Assembly: GCA_021647765.1 (NCBI GenBank)
Contig: JAKIUD010000008.1
Location: forward strand, 6,173 to 70,172
DNA from: Desulfuromusa sp.
Lineage (GTDB): Bacteria > Desulfobacterota > Desulfuromonadia > Desulfuromonadales > Geopsychrobacteraceae
Direction: 5' to 3'
DNA length: 64,000 nt
In this document: in pieces, positions 7,068-16,398 of the stretch
Layout of the letters: the number at the start of each line of letters is the position of its first letter
Position numbering within the stretch: the first letter of the stretch is position 1
Notes under the pieces: model-generated
Seen by the model: the letters and a program-made list of their open reading frames with translations, nothing else
Told to the model about the DNA's origin: nothing
Databases searched by the model: none
Program-made: the position numbers and the translations under genes

Positions 7068-7637
7068 CTTCTTACCATTAACCCACCATTCGTGATCATC
7101 GTCAAACCACCACTTCGACGAGTCGGTTTCCCAGATCGTCTCTGCCAGTTGCTTGGCAATCTCAGTTTTCAAACGCAGCTTGGAAAACGGATACCACTCA
7201 TCAGCATTACTATTCCCCAGATCCTTATACTCTTTTAACGATAGAACCATCTCCAATTGATCTGCATCGTGGGCAAGCAGTGCTTCGTGGGTCTCTCTGG
7301 CATTAAATTCCTGCAGGGTACTACGATAATCATCTCCGAAAGGTAACTGACGAGCCAAATCTTCCACCGCCCTTTCCTCATCAGCCTTGACATACTTTTT
7401 ATTGACGTAATTCAAATCCCCGATCCGCGCTTCGGGGATATCGTGAAACAAACACAATTGCAATACCCGACCAACATCTGCCCTACCATCCATTTGCGCC
7501 AGAGTATAACCAATCATTGCGGTACGAAAGCTATGCTCCGCCACCGACTCAGCCCCGGAGCCAAGAAACTGAAACCCGGTGCGAGGGGTACGCTTGAGCA
7601 TACCGACTTCAAACAGAAAGTTAGCTAGATTTTTCAT
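7062..7637 (-). CDS. HD-domain phosphohydrolase, YfbR/HDDC2-like
   Basis: A 191-residue cytosolic protein with the HD metal-dependent phosphohydrolase pattern: AEHSFRTAMIGY (first His), LFHDIPEARIGDLN (His-Asp pair and the E/D of the YfbR class) and HDADQLEM (last Asp). YfbR-type enzymes are 5'-deoxyribonucleotidases, but substrate cannot be read from sequence. The C-terminus is rich in Trp and acidic residues (WWFDDDHEWW). Its 3' end runs into a palindromic repeat. Confidence 0.85.
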   Translation of the reverse strand: MKNLANFLFEVGMLKRTPRTGFQFLGSGAESVAEHSFRTAMIGYTLAQMDGRADVGRVLQLCLFHDIPEARIGDLNYVNKKYVKADEERAVEDLARQLPFGDDYRSTLQEFNARETHEALLAHDADQLEMVLSLKEYKDLGNSNADEWYPFSKLRLKTEIAKQLAETIWETDSSKWWFDDDHEWWVNGKKG

Positions 7638-7670
7638 ATATTTTACTCCAAACTTGCATAATGACTGTGT

Positions 7671-7717
7671 TTCCCCCTCATCCGACCTTCGGCCACCTTC
7701 TCCCTCAGGGAGAAGGG
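7671..7717. repeat. Short palindromic repeat (SPHPGPLPQGE type)
   Basis: TTCCCCCTCATCCGACCTTC followed by GGCCACCTTCTCCC and CAGGGAGAAGGG. The same sequence recurs at 14602-14648 and, inverted and shorter, at 14545-14583. This GC-rich extragenic repeat is found in many proteobacteria. It sits between two leftward genes. Confidence 0.75.
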
Positions 7718-7736
7718 CTATCGACAGGCCAAAACA

Positions 7737-8606
7737 TCAGCTATGCCAGACGAAAAACACACCCGTCAGAATCAGTACAGTCGAAGCCATGCGAATCCGA
7801 CCAAAAGATTCACCAAGAAACAACAACCCGATCAATACACCAATCAACAGACTGACCTGACGGACAGGAAGTGCATAACTGACTGGAGATAGTTGCAACC
7901 CGAAGCGAAAGGTAAGAAACGATGTCAACATGACGGGTCCTGACCAGAGAACCAACTTTGGATTTTTTCGCCACTCTTCTCGCACCCGGCTCCGGTAACA
8001 AGGCCGCAACAAATTTAGCGACATAAAACTGAACATAAAAAAAACCATCGCATAGGTAAACTGGTAGGCAGAATAACTATCAACACCGGTCTTATCAATG
8101 ACAGCACCAATCGAATAAATAAACCCTGCCAGCAGTGCTGCTTGCACCGACCGGTTGCCTAGCTGGGCAAATGGCCGTAGAATATCATCAACAGAGAGTC
8201 CCCGTAGTTGGATACAGTAAGCACCAAAGGCAATCAACATAATCCCGGCAACCCCAACCAGACTCAATTGTTCTCCGAGGAAAAGGACTCCCCAAATCGG
8301 TACGTAAAGCATCGCCGTCTGTGCCAGGGGATAGGTCACCGACAGATCTCCATCACGATAAGCGAACCCCCCCAGCCAATGGTAAAAAACAAAACAAATG
8401 GCTGCAGTCGCAGCAAGAAGCAATAATCGCGGGGTCAATGTTGGAAATAATCCCAATCCAAGAGACAACAACGTCATCATGCTCCAGGAAGAGAGAAACA
8501 TCCACCAGATAAACACAACTTTATCATGACTCTGTTTTACCAGCAGATTCCACATTGCATGCATCAAAGCAGAAAAAATAATCAGTACCAGGGCAACAGT
8601 TTCCAT
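7737..8606 (-). CDS. EamA/DMT-family transporter
   Basis: A 289-residue inner-membrane protein with about ten hydrophobic helices arranged as two EamA repeats (MHAMWNLLVKQSHDK near the start; LAGFIYSIGAVIDKTG opening the second half). Such proteins are drug/metabolite exporters or permeases; substrate is unknown. The conserved end LLFLGESFGRIRMAS...ILTGV is typical. It is transcribed divergently from fumC. Confidence 0.85.
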   Translation of the reverse strand: METVALVLIIFSALMHAMWNLLVKQSHDKVVFIWWMFLSSWSMMTLLSLGLGLFPTLTPRLLLLAATAAICFVFYHWLGGFAYRDGDLSVTYPLAQTAMLYVPIWGVLFLGEQLSLVGVAGIMLIAFGAYCIQLRGLSVDDILRPFAQLGNRSVQAALLAGFIYSIGAVIDKTGVDSYSAYQFTYAMVFFMFSFMSLNLLRPCYRSRVREEWRKNPKLVLWSGPVMLTSFLTFRFGLQLSPVSYALPVRQVSLLIGVLIGLLFLGESFGRIRMASTVLILTGVFFVWHS

Positions 8607-8647
8607 GGCGGATATCTTAGCCGATGGCTATCGGGAAAGAAAGTCGC

Positions 8648-8675
8648 TTTACAGTCAGAGAGAAGACGCTATCCT
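8648..8675 (+). promoter_or_regulatory. Possible sigma-70 promoter of fumC
   Basis: TTTACA (8648-8653) and TATCCT (8670-8675) are 16 bases apart, 45 bases before the fumC ATG. The match is moderate. Confidence 0.35.
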
Positions 8676-8720
8676 TGAGATTAAACAAAAAACAAACTTT
8701 AGGATGAAAGGGATCTACAT

Positions 8721-10109
8721 ATGATTAATTATCGCATTGAACGGGATTCGCTGGGGGAGATGCATGTTCCTGAAGAGGCTCTCTATGGTGCTCAAACCGC
8801 CAGAGCCATTGACAACTTTCCTATTTCTGGAATTCCACTCCCCCGCCCCATGTTGCGTGCCCTCGGGTTGATTAAAAAACATGCGGCTCGGACAAATCAA
8901 AACCTTGGGCTGCTTTCTGCGGAAACCGCCGAAGCAATCAGTCGAGCAGCAGAAGAAGTGGTTGAAGGAAAACTGGACGATCAATTTCCAGTTGATATTT
9001 TCCAGACCGGTTCAGGCACCAGCAGTAATATGAATACCAATGAGGTTATTGCTAACCGCGCTGCCCGCCTGCTTGGACAACCACTTGGGAGCAAATCCAT
9101 TCACCCCAATGATCATGTCAACCTTGGCCAATCAAGCAATGATGTTTTCCCCAGTGCCATGTATATTGCCAGTAGCGAACAACTACAGCACAATTTACTC
9201 CCAGCATTGGAACAATTGTTACAGCAACTCGCTGCAAAATCCGAGGAGTTCAAAGATGTTCTGAAAATTGGCCGAACCCACCTGCAGGATGCAACTCCGA
9301 TTAAACTGGGGCAGGTATTTTCTGGTTACGCAAGACAAGTCGAACTCGCCCACGAACGTCTTTCTATCAACTCCAGCGGTCTCTATGAATTACCACTCGG
9401 CGGAACAGCTGTCGGAACCGGGATCAACACCCATCCCGATTTTGCGGCTGGAACAATAGCTGCAATTGCCAATGAAACCGCTCTCCCCTTCCGCGAAGCG
9501 AGTAATCATTTTGAAGCTCAGGGAGCAAAAGATGCGCTGATTGCAACCAGTGGTAGTTTGAAAGGCTGTGCCATCAGTTTGTTCAAAATTACCAACGATA
9601 TTCGCTTTCTGGCCAGCGGGCCTCGCTGTGGCATCGGTGAATTAATCCTTCCTGCCGTACAACCGGGAAGTTCAATCATGCCGGGCAAAATCAATCCGGT
9701 TATGGCCGAATCACTGATGCAAGTTTGCGCCCAGGTCATTGGCAATGATGCGACTGTTGCTCTCTGCGGACTATCCGGAAATTTCGAACTCAATGTGATG
9801 ATGCCGGTGATGGGCTACAATATCCTACAGAGCATCGAACTCCTCAGTCATGGGATTAAAGCCTTTGGTGAAAAATGCTTAGAAGGGCTTCAAGCTGATG
9901 AAAAACGCTGTGCTGACCTATTGGAACAGAGTCTGGCACTGGTCACTGCTCTGGTTCCTGAAATTGGTTATGATCGAGCTACTGATCTGGCCAAACAGGC
10001 ACATAAAACCGGAAAAACTTTACGGGAGCTGGCCTTGGAGGATGGAGTCGATGCGGAGAGGCTGGACAAACTTCTCGATCCCGCTTCAATGACTGAACCG
10101 AAAAGTTAA
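8721..10109 (+). CDS. fumC: Class II fumarate hydratase
   Basis: A 462-residue iron-independent fumarase that interconverts fumarate and malate in the TCA cycle. Signatures of the fumarase/aspartase fold are FQTGSGTSSNMNTNEV, GRTHLQDATPIKLGQ, the nearby LPLGGTAVGTG, and the family signature PGSSIMPGKINPV. Length and motifs are complete. AAAGGGA precedes the ATG. It is a single-gene unit converging on rnd. Confidence 0.96.
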   Translation: MINYRIERDSLGEMHVPEEALYGAQTARAIDNFPISGIPLPRPMLRALGLIKKHAARTNQNLGLLSAETAEAISRAAEEVVEGKLDDQFPVDIFQTGSGTSSNMNTNEVIANRAARLLGQPLGSKSIHPNDHVNLGQSSNDVFPSAMYIASSEQLQHNLLPALEQLLQQLAAKSEEFKDVLKIGRTHLQDATPIKLGQVFSGYARQVELAHERLSINSSGLYELPLGGTAVGTGINTHPDFAAGTIAAIANETALPFREASNHFEAQGAKDALIATSGSLKGCAISLFKITNDIRFLASGPRCGIGELILPAVQPGSSIMPGKINPVMAESLMQVCAQVIGNDATVALCGLSGNFELNVMMPVMGYNILQSIELLSHGIKAFGEKCLEGLQADEKRCADLLEQSLALVTALVPEIGYDRATDLAKQAHKTGKTLRELALEDGVDAERLDKLLDPASMTEPKS

Positions 10110-10161
10110 AACGGGGAATATTTTGGTCTTCATTACCCCCCTGCTTCGCTTCGTTCAGCTT

Positions 10162-10182
10162 CCCCCCTGTGCAATAGGGGGG
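10162..10182. terminator. Hairpin between convergent fumC and rnd
   Basis: CCCCCCT, a 7-base loop and AGGGGGG make a 7-bp GC stem within the 104-base gap between convergent genes. It is placed to end transcription from either side, although T-runs are short. Confidence 0.45.
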
Positions 10183-10213
10183 ATTGAGAGGGGTTGTTTA
10201 TTTCAAGTTGAGC

Positions 10214-11335
10214 CTACAACAACGCCTGCAAAATCCCTTCGCCCAGCACCTTCCGCTGCCAGTTTTTCAGTAGGTCAATAGTATCAAAATCAGCAGTTGT
10301 CCGTGGATGCTTACGTGCCAGATCTTCCAACAGAGCATTATTGATCAGCACCCCCGGATCCAATTCGAGATCAGCAGCGACCTGTTTACGCCACTCCTTC
10401 AATCGAATGACTCGCTTCTCCACTTGCGGATCTTTGACCCGGCGCTCTGCCCGTGGATAAACAGGCAACTCCGCCTCTGTGAGATCAAGTGCCGGAGCAA
10501 CTGCAGCCAGGATTTTTTTCCCATAACGGTCAGTCAACCGTGACGACAGTCCGTTGATTCTAGTCAACTGATCATCCCCCTGCGGCATTTCACTGGCCAG
10601 CGTCAATAGGGTCTTGTTAGCAAGAACCATATACAACGGACAGTTCCGCCGCTGAGCTTCAGCATCGCGCCAATGCAGCAAATTTTCCAGCACCGCAAGT
10701 TGGCGGCGACCAAGAGTTCCTGCCCCTTTAAAACGGAGGAACATAGCCCCTTGACGAACAATAAATCGCACCTTTTCCAGCAGGACACACTCCTCCTGCA
10801 CCCATTCCAGACGCCCCTTTTCTATTAATTGCGCTTCAAGATTCTCAACCAACTCATGCAGATAACTGGTATCTTCAGCTGCATAACGAATCATCGGTTC
10901 AGAAAGCGGGCGCTTTGACCAATCAGCCCGTTGATACTGTTTATCCAGCTCAACCCCAAAATATTTACGCAATACATCGGCCAAGCCAAAACGCTCTTCG
11001 CCGAGGAATTGGCAGGAGATCATGGTATCGAACAGGCCATTTATCTCAATGTCAAAATCACGAGCCAGACAACGGATATCATAATCAGCAGCATGAAAAA
11101 TTTTGCGGATCTGCGAGTTCGCCAACACCGGTTTCAATAAGCTCAAGTCGGCACCGACCAGAGGGTCAATCAAAACTGTGGAGTCTGGAGTAGAAAATTG
11201 TAACAGGCAAACCTGTTCCTGATAATTATGCATCGAGTCAGCTTCCAGATCGACAGCAATCACCGGATACTTTTCCAGCTCTGCGGCAAACCCTTTGATC
11301 TGTTCGGTCGTAGTTAAAATTGGCGGTAAAGACAT
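10214..11335 (-). CDS. rnd: Ribonuclease D
   Basis: A 373-residue 3'-5' exonuclease that trims tRNA and other RNA 3' ends. The DEDDy exonuclease residues are visible in VDLEADSMHNY (motif I), FHAADYDIRCL (motif II) and RYAAEDTSYLHEL (motif III). The C-terminal half carries HRDC-like helices (LLHWRDAEAQRRNCPLYMVL, VIRLKEWRKQVAADLELDP). It starts one base after the mutY stop and is the last gene of the mqn-hisC-mutY block. Confidence 0.92.
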   Translation of the reverse strand: MSLPPILTTTEQIKGFAAELEKYPVIAVDLEADSMHNYQEQVCLLQFSTPDSTVLIDPLVGADLSLLKPVLANSQIRKIFHAADYDIRCLARDFDIEINGLFDTMISCQFLGEERFGLADVLRKYFGVELDKQYQRADWSKRPLSEPMIRYAAEDTSYLHELVENLEAQLIEKGRLEWVQEECVLLEKVRFIVRQGAMFLRFKGAGTLGRRQLAVLENLLHWRDAEAQRRNCPLYMVLANKTLLTLASEMPQGDDQLTRINGLSSRLTDRYGKKILAAVAPALDLTEAELPVYPRAERRVKDPQVEKRVIRLKEWRKQVAADLELDPGVLINNALLEDLARKHPRTTADFDTIDLLKNWQRKVLGEGILQALL

Positions 11336-11336
11336 A

Positions 11337-12407
11337 CTATTCTCCTATCAGCATTGCCAGAACTTTTTTATGAGCACCGTGCAAAGCGATTTTTTGCAGT
11401 TGTTCGAGGGAAAACCAGCTATTTTCACCTTCAGCAATTCGGGGCAGATCCTCAATTTCAATCCGGTAAATGTTGGTCTGCAATCGGAAATGGCTGTAAA
11501 CATGTTGAATCTGACCAATATTTTCAGCCACGCCTCTCAATCCAAAATCATCGTACAATAAAGAGAGTTTTACTGCCGGATTTTCACCATCAGATAAACT
11601 GATCGTCGGGAACTCCCACAATCCGCCAAGAAAACCTTCCGCGATCCGCCGCCGCACCAGACATCGTCCCTGAAGATTGATCAATAGGGTCACTTCGTTG
11701 CGAGTTGGAATCTTTTTTGCGACCTGTTTCAGTGGCAACTGATTTTCCAGCTTCAACATTTTTGCCTGACACAGATCAATCCACGGACAATCATCGCAAG
11801 GGGGTTTACGGGGAAGACAAACCATTGCACCGAGATCCATGATTGCCTGAGTGTAATCGTGAACATGTTCAGCCGGAGTCAGCTGTTCGGACCAAGACCA
11901 AAGTTTCTTTTCAGCTGAGGCCGAACGGGGTGGTTCCTCCAGAGCGAACAACCGACACAACACCCGCCGCACATTACCATCCAGAATCGAAGCCTGCCGG
12001 TCAAATGCCAGCGCCGAAATGGCTCCGGCAGTCGAGCGTCCCACCCCCGGAAGTTGTTGCAACTGATCAACCTCCGCAGGAAAAGAACCGTCAAATTGAG
12101 CAACGATCATTTGTGCTGCAGCATGGAGATTTCTGGCGCGTGAGTAATAACCCAATCCGGCCCAAAGGTCGATAACATCCTCCAATGGTGCTGAGGCCAA
12201 AGCGTCAACGGTCGAAAACTTTTCAAGAAACCGCTGATAATAACCGATAACTGCCGCTACCGTGGTCTGCTGCAACATGATTTCCGAAAGCCAAATCCGG
12301 TAGGGGTCACGGTTATTCCGCCACGGCAGATCACGCCCGGCATGACCATACCAGGCCAATAGCCGCGTCACCAAATCAGCACAAGAAAATGGCAGGCTGC
12401 TAGCCAA
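11337..12407 (-). CDS. mutY: A/G-specific adenine glycosylase
   Basis: A base-excision repair enzyme that removes adenine mispaired with 8-oxoguanine. Seen: LSEIMLQQTTV with the catalytic Glu, the helix-hairpin-helix LPGVGRSTAGAI, LDGNVRRVL with the catalytic Asp, and the 4Fe-4S loop CLPRKPPCDDCPWIDLC. The last 120 residues are the NUDIX-like 8-oxoG recognition domain (LVRRRIAEGFLGGLWEFP). I prefer a TTG start at 12407, overlapping the hisC stop by eight bases and giving 356 residues. The upstream ATG at 12479 would run 80 bases into hisC and add sequence not typical of MutY. Confidence 0.9.
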   Translation of the reverse strand: MASSLPFSCADLVTRLLAWYGHAGRDLPWRNNRDPYRIWLSEIMLQQTTVAAVIGYYQRFLEKFSTVDALASAPLEDVIDLWAGLGYYSRARNLHAAAQMIVAQFDGSFPAEVDQLQQLPGVGRSTAGAISALAFDRQASILDGNVRRVLCRLFALEEPPRSASAEKKLWSWSEQLTPAEHVHDYTQAIMDLGAMVCLPRKPPCDDCPWIDLCQAKMLKLENQLPLKQVAKKIPTRNEVTLLINLQGRCLVRRRIAEGFLGGLWEFPTISLSDGENPAVKLSLLYDDFGLRGVAENIGQIQHVYSHFRLQTNIYRIEIEDLPRIAEGENSWFSLEQLQKIALHGAHKKVLAMLIGE

Positions 12408-13455
12408 GAGATTGCAAAACCTTGAGAGTTTTTTCCATCTCCTCACGGGTTCCAATCGAAATACGGATCCCGTGGGCAAGTAGCGGATCAGAAAAATAGC
12501 GCACTAAAATTTTCTCACTCAACAAGGCTTGATAAACCCTTTTGCCATCATGATCGGAACCTTCAGCAAAGATATAATTCGTTTTCGAAGGGTTCACCCG
12601 ATAACCGAGCTGGCGGAGTTCAGCACTGAACCAGTCACGGGTTGAACAGATCCGGGACACTGTCGAGCGAAGATAATCCTGATCTTGCAATGCAGCCACA
12701 GCCGCCACCAGAGCCAGTCGATCCAGATGGTAGTGATCACGAATTTTATCGAGAGCTGTAATCACCTCAGGATGAGCCACCGCCAGCCCCAACCGCATCC
12801 CCGCCAGAGAATAACTTTTAGAGAACGTCCTGGTCACAACGATATTTTTATACTTTTTCACCAGCTCCAGAGCCGTCGTGTCGGTGAAATCGACATAAGC
12901 TTCGTCAACCACTAGAATGCCGTCACAGCGCTGCGCCAGAGACTCGATATAATCATTGGTAAAACCAAAGCCGAGCGGAGCATTGGGGCTGGTGAGGAAG
13001 AAAATCTTCCCTGCATAACACTCCAGGAAATCAGCAATCCGAAAGTTCTCGGTCAAGCCAAAAGTACGAATTTTCGCTCCCTGAATCTCTGCTAGGGTCG
13101 CATAGTAGGAATATGAAGGATGGATGTAGGCAATCTCTTCACCCGGATCAACAAAAGCACGGATCAAATTATTGAGCAATTCATCCGAACCATTTGCCAT
13201 AATCACCCAGGAGGGATCAACGCCGTACAGCTCGGCGGCAACCTGCCGTGCCTCCTTGCTGGCCGCATCGGGATATTTGCGCAAGTTCGCACCATCACTC
13301 CCCAACTCCGTCAAAATCGCGTCAACCACTTTGGGTGACGGGGGATAGGGATTCTCGTTAGTATTCAGCTTGATCCAACCCGGTCCGTCGGGCTGAAAAC
13401 CAGGAACATAGCCATCCATTTCAGTAATGTTTTTTCTTAAAGGAAGCGACATCAA
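12400..13455 (-). CDS. hisC: Histidinol-phosphate aminotransferase
   Basis: A 351-residue PLP enzyme of aminotransferase class I/II that makes histidinol phosphate during histidine synthesis. Visible are KLNTNENPYPPSPKV, ANGSDELLNNLIRAF, VVDEAYVDF, and the PLP lysine in TRTFSKSYSLAGMRLG. Related aminotransferases act on other amino acids, and no other his genes are nearby. It overlaps the end of mqnC, consistent with one transcript. Confidence 0.88.
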   Translation of the reverse strand: MMSLPLRKNITEMDGYVPGFQPDGPGWIKLNTNENPYPPSPKVVDAILTELGSDGANLRKYPDAASKEARQVAAELYGVDPSWVIMANGSDELLNNLIRAFVDPGEEIAYIHPSYSYYATLAEIQGAKIRTFGLTENFRIADFLECYAGKIFFLTSPNAPLGFGFTNDYIESLAQRCDGILVVDEAYVDFTDTTALELVKKYKNIVVTRTFSKSYSLAGMRLGLAVAHPEVITALDKIRDHYHLDRLALVAAVAALQDQDYLRSTVSRICSTRDWFSAELRQLGYRVNPSKTNYIFAEGSDHDGKRVYQALLSEKILVRYFSDPLLAHGIRISIGTREEMEKTLKVLQSLG

Positions 13456-14519
13456 TACTCCTCCAGAACCTGATATTCAGTCGTCCGTCGAGCAGGGACA
13501 AATCCAGCCCCGCGCACTAATTCGACAATATCAGCCTGTGACATGCGGAACGCACATCCGGCAGCGGCAACGACATTTTCTTCGAGCATGGTTCCACCCA
13601 AATCGTTGCCACCAAAATATAGGGCAACCTGGGCCATCAGTGCCCCTTGGGTAACCCAACTGGCCTGAATATTATCTATGTTATCAAGAACAATCCGTGA
13701 GACGGCCAGAACCTTGAGATATTCGATTCCAGTCGAGGCGGTTCCGCCAAGTTCGGTATTATCCGGCTGATACGACCAGGGGATAAATGCTGTGAAGCCA
13801 CCGGTCCGCTCCTGAATCTCACGAATCCGAAACAGGTGTTCAATAATATCAGCCGGTTTTTCGGTACTGCCGAACATCATGGTCGCGGTGGTGCGCATTC
13901 CGAGATGATGGGCTTCTTCCATCACCCACGCCCATTTTTTCCAACCAATTTTATTGGGCGAGATAGTTTTCCGTACCTCATCCACCAGAATTTCCGCACC
14001 GCCACCGGGAACCGATGCCAGACCTGCCCGATGCAGCCGTTGCAAACACTCTTCCATGGTCAAATCAGATAGATCGGCAATCTGAATCACCTCTGCCGGT
14101 GATAATGAATGAATCTGCACTTGGGGAAATTTTTCTCTCAACTGGCGAAACAGCTCTTCGAACCACTCGATTTTCAGGGTGGGATGGATTCCCCCCTGCA
14201 TCAACAGCTGTGTCCCATCATGGTCGGCGAGTTCCTGAACTTTGGCAAAAATCTCATCATAATCAAGCAGATAAGCATCCTTAGCATCAGCGGAGCGGTA
14301 AAAAGCACAGAATTTGCACTGTGATTCACAGATATTTGAGTAGTTGACATTGCGATCAACGACAAATGTGACCCGATTCTCCGGATGTTTTTGGCGGCGG
14401 ATATTATCAGCCAACCAGCCAGTTTTCAGCAGATCGGCTTCGATTAATAACCAGAGAGCTTCCTCCCGATTGATCGCTTGTGCCAAATTTATTTTTTTCT
14501 CTATTTGCTCAAATGTCAT
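13452..14519 (-). CDS. mqnC: Cyclic dehypoxanthinyl futalosine synthase (radical SAM)
   Basis: A radical SAM enzyme of the futalosine route to menaquinone that cyclises dehypoxanthinyl futalosine. The cluster motif is CESQCKFCAF (CxxxCxxC), followed by LMQGGIHPTLKIEWFEELF and SVPGGGAEIL, with the C-terminal SWVTQGALMAQVALYFGGND of the MqnC/MqnE/CofH family. I start at the ATG at 14519 (356 residues). A longer frame adds SPHPGPLPQGEG, which is a translated copy of the intergenic repeat and not protein-coding. Confidence 0.92.
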   Translation of the reverse strand: MTFEQIEKKINLAQAINREEALWLLIEADLLKTGWLADNIRRQKHPENRVTFVVDRNVNYSNICESQCKFCAFYRSADAKDAYLLDYDEIFAKVQELADHDGTQLLMQGGIHPTLKIEWFEELFRQLREKFPQVQIHSLSPAEVIQIADLSDLTMEECLQRLHRAGLASVPGGGAEILVDEVRKTISPNKIGWKKWAWVMEEAHHLGMRTTATMMFGSTEKPADIIEHLFRIREIQERTGGFTAFIPWSYQPDNTELGGTASTGIEYLKVLAVSRIVLDNIDNIQASWVTQGALMAQVALYFGGNDLGGTMLEENVVAAAGCAFRMSQADIVELVRGAGFVPARRTTEYQVLEEY

Positions 14520-14544
14520 TATCAGAAGACCTTCAAAACTCTCT

Positions 14545-14583
14545 TTTCCCTCTCCCTGAGGGAGAGGGCCAGGGTGAGGGGAA
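14545..14583. repeat. Short palindromic repeat, inverted copy
   Basis: CCCTCTCCCTGAGGGAGAGG plus GCCAGGGTGAGGGG is the reverse-orientation form of the repeat seen at 7671 and 14602. It forms a hairpin in the mqnE-mqnC gap. Confidence 0.7.
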
Positions 14584-14601
14584 AACCAAGAACACAAAAC
14601 A

Positions 14602-14648
14602 CTTCCCCCTCATCCGACCTTCGGTCACCTTCTCCCCCTAGGAGAAGG
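14602..14648. repeat. Short palindromic repeat, direct copy
   Basis: TTCCCCCTCATCCGACCTTC then GGTCACCTTCTCCC, nearly identical to the copy at 7671. It lies beside an inverted copy, so the 135-base mqnE-mqnC gap can fold into a larger stem. Confidence 0.72.
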
Positions 14649-14654
14649 ATCAAC

Positions 14655-15749
14655 TCAATACACCTTCAATTCACGGTACAGAGTATCCCGCTCGACCGGG
14701 ATTTTTCCGGCCACACGAATCAAATTGATAATTCGATCTTTACCCAGTTCCTGGGGGGAATCGGCACCGGCATCGTGGCCAATCTGTTCCTCAATCACCG
14801 TCCCATCCAGATCGTTGACCCCAAAACAGAGCGAGGTCTGGGCAATTTTCATCCCCAACATCACCCAGTAAGCTTTGACATGTTGAAAATTATCCAGATA
14901 GATCCGGCTGATCGCCAGGGTTTTCAGGGCATCAACCCCTCCGACCCCTTTGGCACCGGGAACCCGGGTATTATCAGGTTGGAATGCCAACGGAATAAAA
15001 CTCTGGAAGCCACCAGTGCAATCCTGCAGATCCCGCAATCGTGACATATGATCGACCCGATCAGCATAATTTTCCAGATGGCCGAATAACATCGTCGCGT
15101 TACTTTTTAATCCGGCATTGTGCACCTGCTCAATCACTTCGAGCCAACGCTCCCCCGATATTTTCTCAGGACAGATTTTATCCCGCACCTCTTTGGCAAA
15201 AATTTCGGCACCTCCGCCCGGCATTGAACCTAGTCCAGCCTCCTGTAAGGCATGGATCACCTCAAGTGTTGTTGTTTTGCTGATGCGGGCAAAGTAGTCA
15301 ATTTCTACTGCAGTAAAAGCTTTGACATGTAATTGCGGCGAAACCGCTTTGATGGCGCGGATCATGTCGAGATAAAATTCAAACGGCAGGCGGGGGTGGA
15401 GACCACCTACCGAATGGATTTCCGTTGCGCCGGCAGCAACTGCCTCCTCCGCCTTTTTCCGGATTTCACCGAGTGCCAGAGTGTAGCCGTCAACTTCCCC
15501 CTCCAGCTTGGAAAAGGCACAAAAGGTACACTGATTGACGCAAATATTGGTGTAGTTGATATGGCGATTGACGTTAAAAAACACCCGATCACCATTCTTG
15601 CGGTGATTAACTTCTGCAGCCAGTTCACCAATTGCCAGCAGGTCATTTGACTCAAACAGTGCCAAGGCCTCGGTATCGCTGATGCGTTGATTGTTCTCTA
15701 TTTTTTTCTTTAATTCCTGAAACAGGTCAGTCATATTGGTTCCTGTCAT
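14655..15749 (-). CDS. mqnE: Aminofutalosine synthase (radical SAM)
   Basis: A 364-residue radical SAM enzyme that joins SAM to 3-[(1-carboxyvinyl)oxy]benzoate in the first radical step of futalosine menaquinone synthesis. It has CVNQCTFCAF, SVGGLHPRLPFEFYLDMI, LGSMPGGGAEIFAKEVRD and the family end YWVMLGMKIAQTSLCFGVND. The start may be 15749 or the ATG at 15734. It sits directly between the ubiX-like gene and mqnC. Confidence 0.92.
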   Translation of the reverse strand: MTGTNMTDLFQELKKKIENNQRISDTEALALFESNDLLAIGELAAEVNHRKNGDRVFFNVNRHINYTNICVNQCTFCAFSKLEGEVDGYTLALGEIRKKAEEAVAAGATEIHSVGGLHPRLPFEFYLDMIRAIKAVSPQLHVKAFTAVEIDYFARISKTTTLEVIHALQEAGLGSMPGGGAEIFAKEVRDKICPEKISGERWLEVIEQVHNAGLKSNATMLFGHLENYADRVDHMSRLRDLQDCTGGFQSFIPLAFQPDNTRVPGAKGVGGVDALKTLAISRIYLDNFQHVKAYWVMLGMKIAQTSLCFGVNDLDGTVIEEQIGHDAGADSPQELGKDRIINLIRVAGKIPVERDTLYRELKVY

Positions 15750-15751
15750 CC

Positions 15752-16354
15752 CTATTTTTCAACTCCCCAGCGGTTGAACAGCTGATGTTCAACACCAAGG
15801 TTATCCAAAATTTTTCCAACAACAAAATTAACCAGTTCCGCAACTGATTCTGGCTGCTGATAAAATCCCGGCATCGCCGGTAATATCTGCGCTCCAGCTT
15901 TAGAGAGCCGCAACAGATTTTCCAGATGAATCTGATTGAACGGGGTTTCACGCGGCACCAGCAATAACTTTTTACTCTCTTTCAATGCCACATCGGCAAC
16001 CCGTTCCAATAAATTATCCGACAAACCGGCGGCAATCCGACCCACCGTCCCCATGGAGCAGGGGCAGATAACCACACCATCTGGTGCACTCGACCCACTG
16101 GCAACCGGGACAAAAAAATCGTTCAGTCCATAATGTGATAATTTGTTACCCGCGTTGAAATACCCTTTAAGTTGCTGTAAACATTCTTGTGGCTTTTCCG
16201 AAACTTCCAAGTCAGTTTCAAAAGTCAGTACCTGTCGACCGGCATTGGTCAACAAAACCGTCACCTGCATTTCAGTACGCAACAGCTCTTCAATCAGGCG
16301 CAAGCCGTAGATGGATCCAGATGCCCCGGTTATGCCAACAACAATATTTTTCAT
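15752..16354 (-). CDS. ubiX: UbiX-type flavin prenyltransferase
   Basis: A 200-residue flavoprotein that makes prenylated FMN for a UbiD-type decarboxylase. Seen: VVGITGASGSIYGLRLIEEL, the CPCSMGTVGRIAAGLSDNLL loop, and LLLVPRETPFNQIHLENLL. Location with mqnE, mqnC and a UbiA-type prenyltransferase suggests it supports the decarboxylation late in menaquinone synthesis. The partner UbiD is not in the window. Confidence 0.9.
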   Translation of the reverse strand: MKNIVVGITGASGSIYGLRLIEELLRTEMQVTVLLTNAGRQVLTFETDLEVSEKPQECLQQLKGYFNAGNKLSHYGLNDFFVPVASGSSAPDGVVICPCSMGTVGRIAAGLSDNLLERVADVALKESKKLLLVPRETPFNQIHLENLLRLSKAGAQILPAMPGFYQQPESVAELVNFVVGKILDNLGVEHQLFNRWGVEK

Positions 16355-16398
16355 AATGAGTCAAAACCTTTTTTGCCACCATTGTTTGAGAATTATTT

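Noticed and set aside
12408..12479. Extended mutY start at the ATG at 12479
   Set aside because: It would overlap hisC by 80 bases and encode MPTGSVFRLEPVRRWKKL, which is hisC sequence in another frame and unlike MutY N-termini.
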